This document shows positions 41,321 to 50,128 of a stretch of 64,000 nt of DNA, piece by piece. The stretch is taken from NCBI RefSeq assembly GCF_014217215.1, contig NZ_CP056080.1, forward strand, positions 124,001 to 188,000, read 5' to 3'. The notes under the pieces are model-generated. The model saw nothing but the letters and a program-made list of their open reading frames with translations, searched no databases and was not told the origin of the DNA. Position numbers and translations under genes: made by a program. This DNA is from Rothia nasimurium. GTDB taxonomy: Bacteria; Actinomycetota; Actinomycetes; Actinomycetales; Micrococcaceae. The first letter of the stretch is position 1, and each line of letters opens with the position of its first letter.

Positions 41321-43398
41321 CTGGCGGCAGTCTCAGCCATAGGCCAGGTCTTTGCCACTAGGGTCAGCACATCGTAGGTGGCAACGATTTCGTCCTTCTG
41401 GTTGTGTAGCACCGCGTCCCAGGTAACCTCGCCGTACTCATCGGTCACGCGCGGGGTAATCTTCTTGGCGGTCAGCGTCACGCGAATTGAATCATCGTAG
41501 GTGACCGGGGTGATAAAACGCAGGTTCTCCAGGCCGTAGTTAGCCAGCACCGGGCCCGGGGCCGGATCAACGAAGAGCCCTGCCGCCCACGAGACCAGCA
41601 GGTAGCCGTGGGCCACACGACGAGGGAAGAAGGGGTTAGCTGCCGCAGCCTCCTCGTCGGTGTGGGCATAGAACTGATCCCCGGTTTCGTTGGCGAAATC
41701 GGTGATGTCTTGTAGCGTAACTTCGCGCAGGTCAGAAGCGAACTGGTCACCGATGGCCAGCTCGGCCAGGGACTTGCGGAAGGGGTGCACACCCTCGCCC
41801 GACTCTACCTGGGCGCGGGTGACGGTTGCGGCGTCCGCCCCGGGGTGCCACACCCCGGTCAGGGCGGTGAGCTTATTGGGAGAGCCCTGAATAGCGGTGC
41901 GCTGCATGTAGTGCTTCACGGCGCGAACACCACCGAGCTCCTCGCCGCCACCGGCGCGGCCGGGGCCGCCGTGCACCAGGTGAGGCACGGGGGATCCGTG
42001 GCCGGTTGAGGTCTTGGCATCCTCCCTATCCAGCACCAGGACGCGGCCGTGGTGGGCGGCAATACCCAGGGCCAGTTGGGTGGCGGTGGCGTTATCGTGG
42101 GTGCAGACCGTAGCCACCAGGGAGCCCTCGCCCAGGGCAGCCAGCTCAACAGCCTCGGCCAGGTCGGTGTACTCCAGAATGGAGGTCACCGGGCCGAAAG
42201 CCTCAACGGAATGAACCTCGGGGGTGCGGGCGTCCTCAAAGGTCAGCACCGTGACCGGGTAGAAGGAGGGGCCCTCGGGGGCCTCGCCGCGGAAGGCAAT
42301 CTTGCCACCCGCCTCCACCAGGCGGGTCACAGCCTTTTCAACCTCGGTCTTCTGCTCGGGGGAGGCCAGCGAACCCATGGTCACGCCCTCCTCACGCGGG
42401 TCGCCGACTACCACGCGTCCGGAAATCTTGCCTGCCAGGGCCTCAATCACCTCAGCAGAGCGCCCGGCAGGCACCAGGACCCGGCGGATGGCGGTGCACT
42501 TCTGGCCTGCCTTGGCGGTAATCTCCACCATGACCGACTTGATAAAGGCCTCCAACTCGGGGGTGTCGGTGGTGGCGTCCGGGCCCAGAATAGCGGCGTT
42601 CAGTGAGTCAGTTTCGGCGGTAAAGTGCAGGCCTTTGGTCTGCACACTGGGGTGCTGACGCAGGGCGCGGGCGGTGGCGGCCGAACCGGTAAAGGCCACG
42701 TGGTCGCGGTAGTCCAGGTAGTCCAGCAGGTCGCGGGCCGAACCAGAAATCAGCTGCAGGGACCCCTCGGGCAGTAGGCCGGAATCTAGCATGAGGCGCA
42801 CGGTCGCCTCAGTGACGTAGCCGGTGGGGGTGGCGGGCTTGACGATGGTGGGCATACCAGCGATAAAGGCCGGGGCGAACTTCTCAAGCATGCCCCAGAT
42901 GGGGAAGTTAAAGGCGTTAATCTCAACGGCCACCCCGGGCAGGGTGGTGTAGATGTGCTCACCGATAAAGGAGCCGTCGCGGGAGAGCTGCTCGACGTTG
43001 CCGTCGATAATGACGCGGGAGTTGGGCAGCTCGCGGCGGCCCTTGGAGGAGAAGGTGAAGAGGGTGCCGATGCCGCCGTCCACGTCGATGTAGTGGTCGC
43101 GCTGGGTGGCACCGGTGGCGAAGGAAAGCTCGTAGAGCTCGCTCTTGTGCTCGGTTAGGTATTGGGCCAGCTGCTTGATGATGAGGGCGCGGTCGTGGAA
43201 GGTGAGCTTGCCCAGGCTGGCCTGGCCGATGGTGCGGGCATAGTCAATGGCCCCTGCGGTGTCGATTCCCTCGGTGGATACCCGGTAGATGGGCTCGCCG
43301 GTGATGGCGTTGAGGACGTTCTGGGTTGAGGTGGGGTTTTCCGGGGTCCACCAGGAGCCCTTGATGAAGCTGGGGATCAGTGCGGGGGTGCTCGTCAT
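41317..43398 (-). CDS. paaZ: Bifunctional oxepin-CoA hydrolase / semialdehyde dehydrogenase PaaZ
   Basis: This 693-residue fusion opens the oxepin ring and oxidises the aldehyde formed. Residues about 1-510 are an aldehyde dehydrogenase (LPGVAVEINAFNFPIWGML, FTGSAATARALRQHP, catalytic Cys in KAGQKCTAIRRVLV). Residues about 540-690 are a MaoC/hydratase domain (DQFYAHTDEEAAAANPFFPRRVAHGYLL-type segment, Asp/His pair). Full length compared with the family's about 680. Transcribed alone, divergent from a thioesterase, with a PaaR-like operator at 43433 between them. Confidence 0.95.
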   Translation of the reverse strand: MTSTPALIPSFIKGSWWTPENPTSTQNVLNAITGEPIYRVSTEGIDTAGAIDYARTIGQASLGKLTFHDRALIIKQLAQYLTEHKSELYELSFATGATQRDHYIDVDGGIGTLFTFSSKGRRELPNSRVIIDGNVEQLSRDGSFIGEHIYTTLPGVAVEINAFNFPIWGMLEKFAPAFIAGMPTIVKPATPTGYVTEATVRLMLDSGLLPEGSLQLISGSARDLLDYLDYRDHVAFTGSAATARALRQHPSVQTKGLHFTAETDSLNAAILGPDATTDTPELEAFIKSVMVEITAKAGQKCTAIRRVLVPAGRSAEVIEALAGKISGRVVVGDPREEGVTMGSLASPEQKTEVEKAVTRLVEAGGKIAFRGEAPEGPSFYPVTVLTFEDARTPEVHSVEAFGPVTSILEYTDLAEAVELAALGEGSLVATVCTHDNATATQLALGIAAHHGRVLVLDREDAKTSTGHGSPVPHLVHGGPGRAGGGEELGGVRAVKHYMQRTAIQGSPNKLTALTGVWHPGADAATVTRAQVESGEGVHPFRKSLAELAIGDQFASDLREVTLQDITDFANETGDQFYAHTDEEAAAANPFFPRRVAHGYLLVSWAAGLFVDPAPGPVLANYGLENLRFITPVTYDDSIRVTLTAKKITPRVTDEYGEVTWDAVLHNQKDEIVATYDVLTLVAKTWPMAETAAS

Positions 43399-43432
43399 TG
43401 AGAAATCCTTACTGTTGGGAAGCCCGGAAATA

Positions 43433-43454
43433 AATGACCGAGCGTTCAGTTATT
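43433..43454. promoter_or_regulatory. PaaR-like operator 3 (paaZ)
   Basis: AATGACCGAGCGTTCAGTTATT-type site: ACCG, CG and GTTA positions agree with the recalled motif. It lies 35 nt before paaZ and 76 nt before the thioesterase. Confidence 0.65.
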
Positions 43455-43529
43455 GGTATAAACTATAGTTCACATCACAGGTGAAGAAAAGCCTTGCACC
43501 CCTTGAGGAACAGGGCGGAAAGGACGCTC

Positions 43530-43958
43530 ATGGGCAAGCAGGTCGCCACCGGCCAGGAGGCTGACGGGCAGGTCGAACTCTGGAAAATTACCCTGGGTGA
43601 GCTAGACAAAAAGATGGGCGTGCAGGTACTCGAAGAGTCTGCCGAGCGGGTCGTGGCCACCATGCCGGTGGAGGGCAACCGCCAGTCTCTGGGCCTGCTG
43701 CACGGGGGCGCCATGCTGGCCCTGGGGGAGGCCGTAGGCTCCTGGGCTGCGGTCATTCATGCCTCATCTATGGGCAAGGTTGCAGTGGGTGTAGACGTGA
43801 ATGCCACCCACCACAAATCCTCAAAGACCGGCATCGTGCGGGCGACGGCGTCCGCCATTCACCTGGGCCGTTCCCTGACCACCCACGAAGTAATTATTAC
43901 CCACGAAGATACGGGCGCGCGCCTGTGCACCCTGCGGATCACCAACTTCATCAAGTAG
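43530..43958 (+). CDS. PaaI-like hotdog thioesterase
   Basis: This 142-residue protein has the hotdog helix QSLGLLHGGAMLALGEAVGSWAAV and VGVDVNATHHKSSKTGIVRATA, typical of small acyl-CoA thioesterases of the PaaI/MenI type. I chose ATG 43530 with GGAAAGGAC before it, dropping 12 codons. Divergent from paaZ, sharing the PaaR-like site, so it may be a second paa thioesterase. MenI-type activity on a naphthoyl-CoA cannot be excluded. Confidence 0.85.
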   Translation: MGKQVATGQEADGQVELWKITLGELDKKMGVQVLEESAERVVATMPVEGNRQSLGLLHGGAMLALGEAVGSWAAVIHASSMGKVAVGVDVNATHHKSSKTGIVRATASAIHLGRSLTTHEVIITHEDTGARLCTLRITNFIK

Positions 43959-43990
43959 GTACCACCTCAGTCAGGTAGGTACCACTTAAA

Positions 43991-44025
43991 TCAGAAAAAC
44001 CCACCAACTAGGTGGGTTTTTCTGA
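43991..44025. terminator. Bidirectional rho-independent terminator
   Basis: TCAGAAAAACCCACC pairs perfectly with GGTGGGTTTTTCTGA across AACTA. Tracts of T flank both directions. The flanking AGGTACCA / TGGTACCT inverted copies extend the fold. Confidence 0.85.
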
Positions 44026-44055
44026 CTCAGATGGTACCTACTGGGGCAGGCGGGC

Positions 44056-44922
44056 CTAGCTGTAGTCGTAGAAGCCCTTGCCGCTCTTACGGCCTAGCTC
44101 CCCGCGGGCCACCATGTCGCGCATGAGCTGCGGCGGGGCAAACCGCTCACCCAGCTGCGACTCAAGATACTCGGCAATACCCAGGCGGACGTCCAGCCCC
44201 ACCACATCGGTCAGGGCCAGGGGGCCAATCGGGAACTTGTAGCCCAGCACCATGGCGTTATCGATATCCTCCGGGCTAGCCACGCCCTCCTCGACCATGC
44301 GAATAGCCTCAAGAGCGATTGCCACCCCCAAGCGCGAGGAGGCAAAACCGGGGGCGTCATTGACCACCACCGGGGTCTTGCCCAGGCCCTCAACCCATAG
44401 GCGGGCAGCCTCCTTCAGCTCGGTAGAAGAGTGCTTTGACTGCACCACCTCCACCAGCTTGGACGCAGGCACCGGGTTAAAGAAATGCAGGCCAATAAAG
44501 TTACCGGGGCGTTGCAAAGACTCCGCGAGCCCATCAATCGACAGGGAAGACGTATTCGACGCCAACCAGGCATCCTCCCCCAGCTTCTCCTCTACAGCCC
44601 GCAAAGCAGAAACCTTCAGATCCCAGTTCTCAGGCACGGCCTCAACTACCAGCTGGCGGTCCGCAAAATCACCGTAATCCACCGACACTGCAAACCGCTC
44701 GGTCAGCTCATCAAAATTACCGTCAAAAGCCCCGCGCTCCAGCGACTTAGCCAGGTCGCGCTCCACGCGCTCGCGGGCAGCTTCGGCCGCCTGGGCATCC
44801 CGCTCAACTACCACAACCTGGGCCCCGGCCAGCAGGAAGGCATGGGCAATACCTGCGCCCATGCGTCCGCCACCCAGTACGCCCACGCGGGCAGGAACCT
44901 TCAACTCGTGAACTTCAGTCAT
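44056..44922 (-). CDS. paaH: 3-hydroxyacyl-CoA dehydrogenase, PaaH-type
   Basis: This 288-residue enzyme oxidises 3-hydroxyadipyl-CoA. Rossmann motif VGVLGGGRMGAGIAHAFLLAG, catalytic His in GLHFFNPVPASKLVEVV, and NDAPGFASSRLG are seen. ATG 44922 has AGAGG 6 nt upstream; the in-frame GTG at 44925 has weaker spacing. It follows PaaF by 9 nt in the thiolase-PaaF-PaaH operon. The same fold also serves 3-hydroxybutyryl-CoA, so the substrate is set by context. Confidence 0.88.
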   Translation of the reverse strand: MTEVHELKVPARVGVLGGGRMGAGIAHAFLLAGAQVVVVERDAQAAEAARERVERDLAKSLERGAFDGNFDELTERFAVSVDYGDFADRQLVVEAVPENWDLKVSALRAVEEKLGEDAWLASNTSSLSIDGLAESLQRPGNFIGLHFFNPVPASKLVEVVQSKHSSTELKEAARLWVEGLGKTPVVVNDAPGFASSRLGVAIALEAIRMVEEGVASPEDIDNAMVLGYKFPIGPLALTDVVGLDVRLGIAEYLESQLGERFAPPQLMRDMVARGELGRKSGKGFYDYS

Positions 44923-44931
44923 CACTAACCT

Positions 44932-45690
44932 CTACTTCTTCTTGCGGTCAAGAAAAGCCTGCATGCGGTCAAACTTGGCCTGGGACTCAAACAGAATCGC
45001 CTGGGCCAGCTCGTCAATGTGGGGGTGGGCCTCGCGCGGGGCCGCAAAGACCCGCTTGGTAATGCGCACCGCCAGCGGATCCTGGGTACCGATGCGGTCA
45101 GCCAGAGCATGGGCAGCATCCAAAAGTTCGGACGGCTCATGCAGCTCGGTGACCAGGTGCAGATCCAGTGCCTCCTGGGCATTGAGGATGCGGCCAGCCA
45201 TGAGAATCTCAAGAGCTACGGGTTCGCCCACCAGCTCTTTGAGACGCCAGAGGGCTCCGGCGGCGGCGATAATGCCCAGGTTGGTTTCGGGCTGACCCAT
45301 CTTGATATAGGGGGTGCCGATGCGGAAGTCCGCGGCGTAAGCCAGCTCCGCGCCACCGCCCAGGGCGTAGCCGTCAATAGCGGCAATGACCGGCATAGGC
45401 AGTTTGTGGATGCGGTCAAAAATCTGCGAATTAACCCCGCGCAGGGCGTCCTCGCGGCGACGCTCGCGCAACTGGGCAATATCGGCACCCGAGGCGAAAA
45501 TCCCGCGCCCGTCTACCTCACAGCCCGTCAGGATCAGAATCTTGGGAGTGACTTCGAGGTAGGCGCAGACCTCGTGGAGCTCGGCGACCATGGTGGCGTC
45601 AATGGCGTTGCGCACCTCGGGGCGGTTCATGCGGATGACCAGGCGGTCCTCGCCTTCTTCAACAGCTAGGGCGGCGAAGTGTTCAAACAT
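44932..45690 (-). CDS. paaF: 2,3-dehydroadipyl-CoA hydratase, PaaF-type
   Basis: This 252-residue crotonase has IFASGADIAQLRE, AAIDGYALGGGAELAYAADFRI and KMGQPETNLGIIAAAGALWRL. In most hydratases the last part reads PGxGGTQRL; here it is AAAGALWRL, an unusual change near the active site. The ATG overlaps the thiolase stop by one base (TAATG), so the start is 45690, not the longer frame to 45957 which overlaps the thiolase. Context fixes the likely step. Confidence 0.85.
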   Translation of the reverse strand: MFEHFAALAVEEGEDRLVIRMNRPEVRNAIDATMVAELHEVCAYLEVTPKILILTGCEVDGRGIFASGADIAQLRERRREDALRGVNSQIFDRIHKLPMPVIAAIDGYALGGGAELAYAADFRIGTPYIKMGQPETNLGIIAAAGALWRLKELVGEPVALEILMAGRILNAQEALDLHLVTELHEPSELLDAAHALADRIGTQDPLAVRITKRVFAAPREAHPHIDELAQAILFESQAKFDRMQAFLDRKKK

Positions 45691-46898
45691 TAGACAGCCT
45701 CCACTAGCAGGGCAGCGCCCTGGCCCACGCCAATGCACATGGTGGCTAGGCCCTTGGTGGTTCCCTCGCGCTCCATGCGGCCCAGCAGGGTAATGACAAT
45801 GCGGGAGCCGGACGAGCCCAGCGGGTGACCCAGGGCAATCGCCCCGCCGTCGCGGTTGACGATATCCTCGCTCAGGCCCAGGCGGCGCATGGACGCCAGG
45901 GACTGGGAAGCAAAAGCCTCGTTGAGTTCCACAGACCCCAGGTCTGCCACCGTCCACCCGGCCCTGGCCAGGGCTTTTTCGGTAGCGGGTACGGGGCCCA
46001 GACCCATGATTTCGGGGGCTAGACCGGCGGACGTACCGGTGACAACGCGGGCGCGGGGGGTTAGCCCGTACTTCTTCACGGCTTCTTCGGAGGCCACAAT
46101 AATGGCTGATGCTCCGTCGTTGAGGGAGGAGGAATTACCTGCCGTCACCACAGAACCACGGGCAACGACCGGGCGCAGCTTGGCCAGCACCTCGGGGGTG
46201 GTGCCGGGGCGGGGGCCCTCGTCCGTATCAACCACGGTTTCCCGGCCCTTGCGGTCCCGTACCACCACGGGCACGATTTCGTCTTTAAAGTGCCCGGCCT
46301 CAATGGCCGCGATGGCCCGCTCGTGGGAGCGGACGGCAAAGGCGTCACAGTCTTCACGGGAAATAGAATCGACGCGGGCTACCTCTTCTGCGGTTTCTGG
46401 CATGGAGTAGGTGAACTTGTCGCGCTCAGCAAATACGGGGTTGACGAAGCGCCAGCCGATAGAGGTATCGAAGCTCTGGCCGGGCTTGGCAAAAGCGGTG
46501 GTGGGCTTTTCCATGACCCAGGGGGCGCGGGACATAGACTCCACGCCACCGGCAATCACGATATCGGCCTCGCCCGCCTTAATCATCTGCGCAGCCAGGG
46601 TAATAGCGCTCATGCCCGAGGCACACAGGCGGTTGACGGTGATGCCGGGGACGGTGTCGGGGTAGTCGTTGAGCAGCCAGGCCAGGCGGGCCACGTTGCG
46701 GTTCTCTTCACCGGCACCGTTGGCGTTGCCCAAGATGACCTCGTCGACAGCCGCCGGGTCAAGCCCGGCCTTCTCGACGACGTCCTTAATCACCAGGGCC
46801 GCGAGATCATCGGGGCGGACGGACGACAGCGCCCCGCCGTAACGCCCCACGGGGGTGCGGGAGCCGCCTACGAGATAAGCCTGGGGTGTCTGCGACAT
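45690..46898 (-). CDS. paaJ: 3-oxoadipyl-CoA / 3-oxo-5,6-didehydrosuberyl-CoA thiolase
   Basis: This 402-residue thiolase has the nucleophilic Cys in VNRLCASGMSAITLA, GGVESMSRAPWVM, GGAIALGHPLGSSGSRI with the catalytic His, and the second Cys in TMCIGVGQGAALL. Text such as RAPWVMEKP matches the PcaF/PaaJ branch. It heads a three-gene operon, with a PaaR-like site at 46930-46951, 31 nt before the start. A protocatechuate-pathway PcaF is a homologue, but no pca genes are nearby. Confidence 0.92.
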   Translation of the reverse strand: MSQTPQAYLVGGSRTPVGRYGGALSSVRPDDLAALVIKDVVEKAGLDPAAVDEVILGNANGAGEENRNVARLAWLLNDYPDTVPGITVNRLCASGMSAITLAAQMIKAGEADIVIAGGVESMSRAPWVMEKPTTAFAKPGQSFDTSIGWRFVNPVFAERDKFTYSMPETAEEVARVDSISREDCDAFAVRSHERAIAAIEAGHFKDEIVPVVVRDRKGRETVVDTDEGPRPGTTPEVLAKLRPVVARGSVVTAGNSSSLNDGASAIIVASEEAVKKYGLTPRARVVTGTSAGLAPEIMGLGPVPATEKALARAGWTVADLGSVELNEAFASQSLASMRRLGLSEDIVNRDGGAIALGHPLGSSGSRIVITLLGRMEREGTTKGLATMCIGVGQGAALLVEAV

Positions 46899-46929
46899 TC
46901 AAACTCCTTTGTCAGAAAGCCAAGAAATA

Positions 46930-46951
46930 ACTGACCAATCGTTCACTAAAT
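46930..46951. promoter_or_regulatory. PaaR-like operator 4 (paaJ promoter)
   Basis: ACTGACCAATCGTTCACTAA plus two bases. ACTGACC, CG and the CACTAA ending keep the same register as the sites at 29317 and 38066. Confidence 0.65.
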
Positions 46952-47026
46952 CTTTTCACTTTAAGTGATGCAGGTCAAGGGTGAGAGAAAAACCCCCGTC
47001 ACCGGTGGGTGGCGGGGGCTGAGGGC

Positions 47027-48352
47027 TTATGCCTCTTCGGGGTGAAGATCGATCTCCTGGTTGCTCTTGGGTACCATGCTGACCGCAATCACCGACACCA
47101 CGGCCAGGGCCGCGATGTAGACGCCAATCATCCAGGACTGGCCGGTCTGCTTCAGAATCATCTCAGCAATCATGGGGGCAAAAGCGCCACCCAGAATCGC
47201 GCCGATGGCGTAGCCAATCGAGATGCCCGAGAATCGCACGGAGGCCGGGAACATCTCGGCGTACATGGCTGACTGGGGGCCGTAGGAGGGGCCTAGGCCA
47301 ATGGTGAGGATGAAAATAGCCAGGGTGAAGAGGGCTGCGTTGCCGCTGTCGATGAGGAACCACATGGGTACGGCCCAGAGAATCATAAAGCCGTAACCTA
47401 GCTGGAAGGTGCGCACGCGGCCAATCTTGTCGCTCATCCAGCCGCCGACCATGGTGAAGGTAAGCCAGCCCAGACCACCAATAAGCGAGGCGGTCATGGC
47501 ATCGCCGCGGGTCATGCCCAGGGCCTTCACGCCGTAAGAGATGAAGAAGGCGATAACCAGGTAGCCTGCTGCGTTGTTGGCGATGAAGATCAGGGCTGCC
47601 AGCACAACCTCTTTGGTGTTGCCCTTAAAGAGCTGCTTGAGCGGGGCAGATTCGCGCTTCTTGAGGTTCTGCATCTCCTTGAAGACGGGGGATTCTTCAA
47701 CGGAGTGGCGGATGTAGAAGCCCACCAGAATCAGGATGATGGACGACCAGAAGGGGATGCGCCAGCCAAAGCTGAGGAACTGCTCTTCGGTCAAAATGGA
47801 GTTGAGGAAGAGGTTGACCAGGGTTGCCAGAATCATGCCCAGGGGTACGCCAATTTGGGGGAAGGCTCCGAAGAAGCCGCGCTTGTTGCGAGGTGCGTGC
47901 TCCACCGACATGAGGGCGGCACCGCCCCATTCGCCGCCGGCTGAGAAGCCCTGGAGAATACGCAGAACCACGATAATGATGGGCGCTGCGATGCCGATTT
48001 GGGCGTAGGTGGGCACAAAACCGATACCGACGGTGGCGATACCCATCAGAATGAGGGTGAGCACCAGGGTGATGCGGCGGCCGAACTTGTCGCCGATGTG
48101 GCCAGCGACGATAGCGCCAAGCGGGCGGAAGATAAAGCTAATACCCAGGGATGCCCATGAAACGATCTGGGCGATGGTCTTGTCTTCACCTTCGGGGGTG
48201 AAGTACTGGGTGGCAAGAATCAGGCCTGCGGCCTGGGCGTAGATGAAGAAGTCGTACCATTCGATAGTGGTTCCGATGAGGGTGCCTGCTAGCACCTTCT
48301 TTTCTTCGCGGCTGACCCGGTGGCGGGCGGTAGCTGCCATGTGTGAAGACAT
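47027..48352 (-). CDS. MHS-family major facilitator transporter
   Basis: This 441-residue transporter has about 12 membrane helices and the MHS text EWYDFFIYAQAAGLI, RPLGAIVAGHIGDKFGRRITLVLTLILMG, GEWGGAALMSVEH. Start 48352 has AAGGAG upstream. It lies upstream-neighboured by a PaaR-like half-site (48464) and a GntR-like site (48421) that matches the hpa promoter. It probably imports phenylacetate and/or a hydroxyphenylacetate (inference). Osmolyte or dicarboxylate substrates are possible in this family. Confidence 0.88.
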   Translation of the reverse strand: MSSHMAATARHRVSREEKKVLAGTLIGTTIEWYDFFIYAQAAGLILATQYFTPEGEDKTIAQIVSWASLGISFIFRPLGAIVAGHIGDKFGRRITLVLTLILMGIATVGIGFVPTYAQIGIAAPIIIVVLRILQGFSAGGEWGGAALMSVEHAPRNKRGFFGAFPQIGVPLGMILATLVNLFLNSILTEEQFLSFGWRIPFWSSIILILVGFYIRHSVEESPVFKEMQNLKKRESAPLKQLFKGNTKEVVLAALIFIANNAAGYLVIAFFISYGVKALGMTRGDAMTASLIGGLGWLTFTMVGGWMSDKIGRVRTFQLGYGFMILWAVPMWFLIDSGNAALFTLAIFILTIGLGPSYGPQSAMYAEMFPASVRFSGISIGYAIGAILGGAFAPMIAEMILKQTGQSWMIGVYIAALAVVSVIAVSMVPKSNQEIDLHPEEA

Positions 48353-48420
48353 CGGTGTCTCCTTGTGTGCGGGGGTGGATGATATGCGCCCCCATGAGGT
48401 AGGGGTCACATTTGTTTGAA

Positions 48421-48432
48421 ATCATATACGAA
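48421..48432. promoter_or_regulatory. Candidate GntR-type operator 3 (transporter promoter)
   Basis: ATCATATACGAA shares 11 of 12 bases with the site at 16090. It is 69 nt before the transporter start, the same distance as the 16090 site from its gene. Confidence 0.5.
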
Positions 48433-48463
48433 AATGTGGGGTGTGCAATAGGTCTGCGCGAGA

Positions 48464-48485
48464 AATTTTTTAACGCTCGGTCAGT
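48464..48485. promoter_or_regulatory. PaaR-like half-site 5 (transporter promoter)
   Basis: CGGTCAGT fits the right arm of the recalled motif and AACG precedes it. The left arm is degenerate, so this is the weakest of the five. Confidence 0.4.
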
Positions 48486-48571
48486 AATTTCTACCCAACC
48501 CCGCCCGCAGAGAGGTTAAGGACGCCTGCCCCGCCCGGGTGCGTCCGGACGGGGCAGAGGAAGGTCGGGGT

Positions 48572-49987
48572 TTATTCGCAGATAACCTGCGGCAGGCCCA
48601 TATGCTTGAGGCCCTCGACGCCAAACTCCACGCCGTAACCTGACTCCTTGATGCCGCCGAAGGGGATGCGGGGGTCAATCGCGCCGTGCTTGTTAATCCA
48701 GACGGTGCCTGCCTCAATCTTGGCGGCCACCTCGCGGGCCCGCTCAATATTCGATGACCAGACCGAGGCGCCCAGGCCCACGTTCAGCTTGTTGGCCTCT
48801 TCGAGGGCTTCCTCCAGGGTGGAGTAACGGATAATCGGCAGAGCTGGGCCAAACTGCTCCTCAACAACCAGGGGGTTGTCCTTGTCGATATCGGCAATCA
48901 GGGTGGTGGGGTAGAAGAAGCCCTTGGCCTCTTCATCAGGGGTGCCACCCAGCAGGACGCGCGCCCCGGCGTCCTTAGCCTTCTGAACCAGATTGGCAAC
49001 AATGTCGTACTGGGCCTTGTTCTGCAGGGGGCCCAGGACATTCTGCTCATCAAGACCTACACCCATAGGCATATTCTGGGCAACGGCAACCAGCTCGTCA
49101 CAGACCTGGTCGTAGAGGGAGTCGGGTACATAGAGGCGCTTAAGAGCCGCGCAGGTTTGACCGGTGTTGATAAAGGCACCCCAGAAAAGCCCCTCGGCGA
49201 TGGTCTTGGGGTCAGCATCGTCCAGCACGATGCCGGCGTCATTACCACCCAGTTCCAGGGTGAGGCGCTTGAGGGTGTCGGCCGTTGAGGCGGCAATCTT
49301 CTTGCCGGTAGCGGTAGAGCCGGTAAAGGTAATCTTATCGATGCCCGGATGAGTGGTCATGGCAGCCCCTACCTCGGGAGTCGCCGGGATAATCTGCACA
49401 ACCCCCTCGGGGAGCACGGTGTTGATTACCTCAACCAGGGCCAGCACGCTCAGGGTGGTGTACTCGGACGGCTTGAGCACAATAGTGTTACCCATGCGTA
49501 GGGCCGGGGCAATCTGCCAAATGGTAATCATGAGCGGCCAGTTCCAGGGGCCAATGCCACCCACTACGCCAATGGGGCGGTAGTTGAGCACGGCGCGGGT
49601 CTCGCCGTCATCCACCAAGGTCTCTTCCTCCATGCCGAAGGACGCGGTGGCGCGAGTCCAGGCTACGCAACCGCCCAGCTCAAACCGGGCATTGGGGCCG
49701 TTGAGGGGCTTACCCTGCTCGCGCGACAGCAGTTCGGCCAGGGGGTCTGAGGCCTGCTCAATGGCGTCCGCCATCTTCATGAGGTAGTCGCTGCGCTCGG
49801 CGTGAGAGAGGGCTGCCCAGGCCGGCTGGGCCTCCCGTGCCTTGGCGACAAGCTGGTCGAGGACGTCGATGCCCTGCTCGGGTGCCAGGCCAATAAGTTC
49901 TTCGGTGGCCGGGTCAAAAACCTCGCGGGTGCCACCCGCGGTCACGCGGCTCACCAGTTCTGAATAGGATGTGGGTAGTGACAGCAT
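48572..49987 (-). CDS. NAD-dependent aldehyde dehydrogenase (phenylacetaldehyde type suspected)
   Basis: This 471-residue enzyme has GGIGPWNWPLMITIWQIAPALRMG, FTGSTATGKKIAA, ELGGNDAGIVLDDAD and catalytic Cys in NTGQTCAALKRLYV. I start at ATG 49987 because AAGGAG lies 6 nt upstream (the ATG at 49993 has no gap). The longer frame to 50671 overlaps the divergent regulator and is not real. The neighbouring AraC gene has a FeaR-like layout, so phenylacetaldehyde to phenylacetate is the likely reaction, feeding PaaK. This rests on context only. Confidence 0.8.
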   Translation of the reverse strand: MLSLPTSYSELVSRVTAGGTREVFDPATEELIGLAPEQGIDVLDQLVAKAREAQPAWAALSHAERSDYLMKMADAIEQASDPLAELLSREQGKPLNGPNARFELGGCVAWTRATASFGMEEETLVDDGETRAVLNYRPIGVVGGIGPWNWPLMITIWQIAPALRMGNTIVLKPSEYTTLSVLALVEVINTVLPEGVVQIIPATPEVGAAMTTHPGIDKITFTGSTATGKKIAASTADTLKRLTLELGGNDAGIVLDDADPKTIAEGLFWGAFINTGQTCAALKRLYVPDSLYDQVCDELVAVAQNMPMGVGLDEQNVLGPLQNKAQYDIVANLVQKAKDAGARVLLGGTPDEEAKGFFYPTTLIADIDKDNPLVVEEQFGPALPIIRYSTLEEALEEANKLNVGLGASVWSSNIERAREVAAKIEAGTVWINKHGAIDPRIPFGGIKESGYGVEFGVEGLKHMGLPQVICE

Positions 49988-50128
49988 TGTCATCTCCTTG
50001 CTGTTAAAAACGGTTACATCTATGATGTGAGTCACGGTTTTATACGTGTTAGGCGAGCCGTGCACAGTATTTGGCGCAGTGCGCGCCCGGTCACTTGTGT
50101 GGCCGCAGGACAGCAGGAGGGTGCCCAC

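Noticed and set aside
45691-45957. Minus-strand extension before PaaF
   Set aside because: It lies in the thiolase gene in another frame; TAATG coupling fixes the start at 45690.
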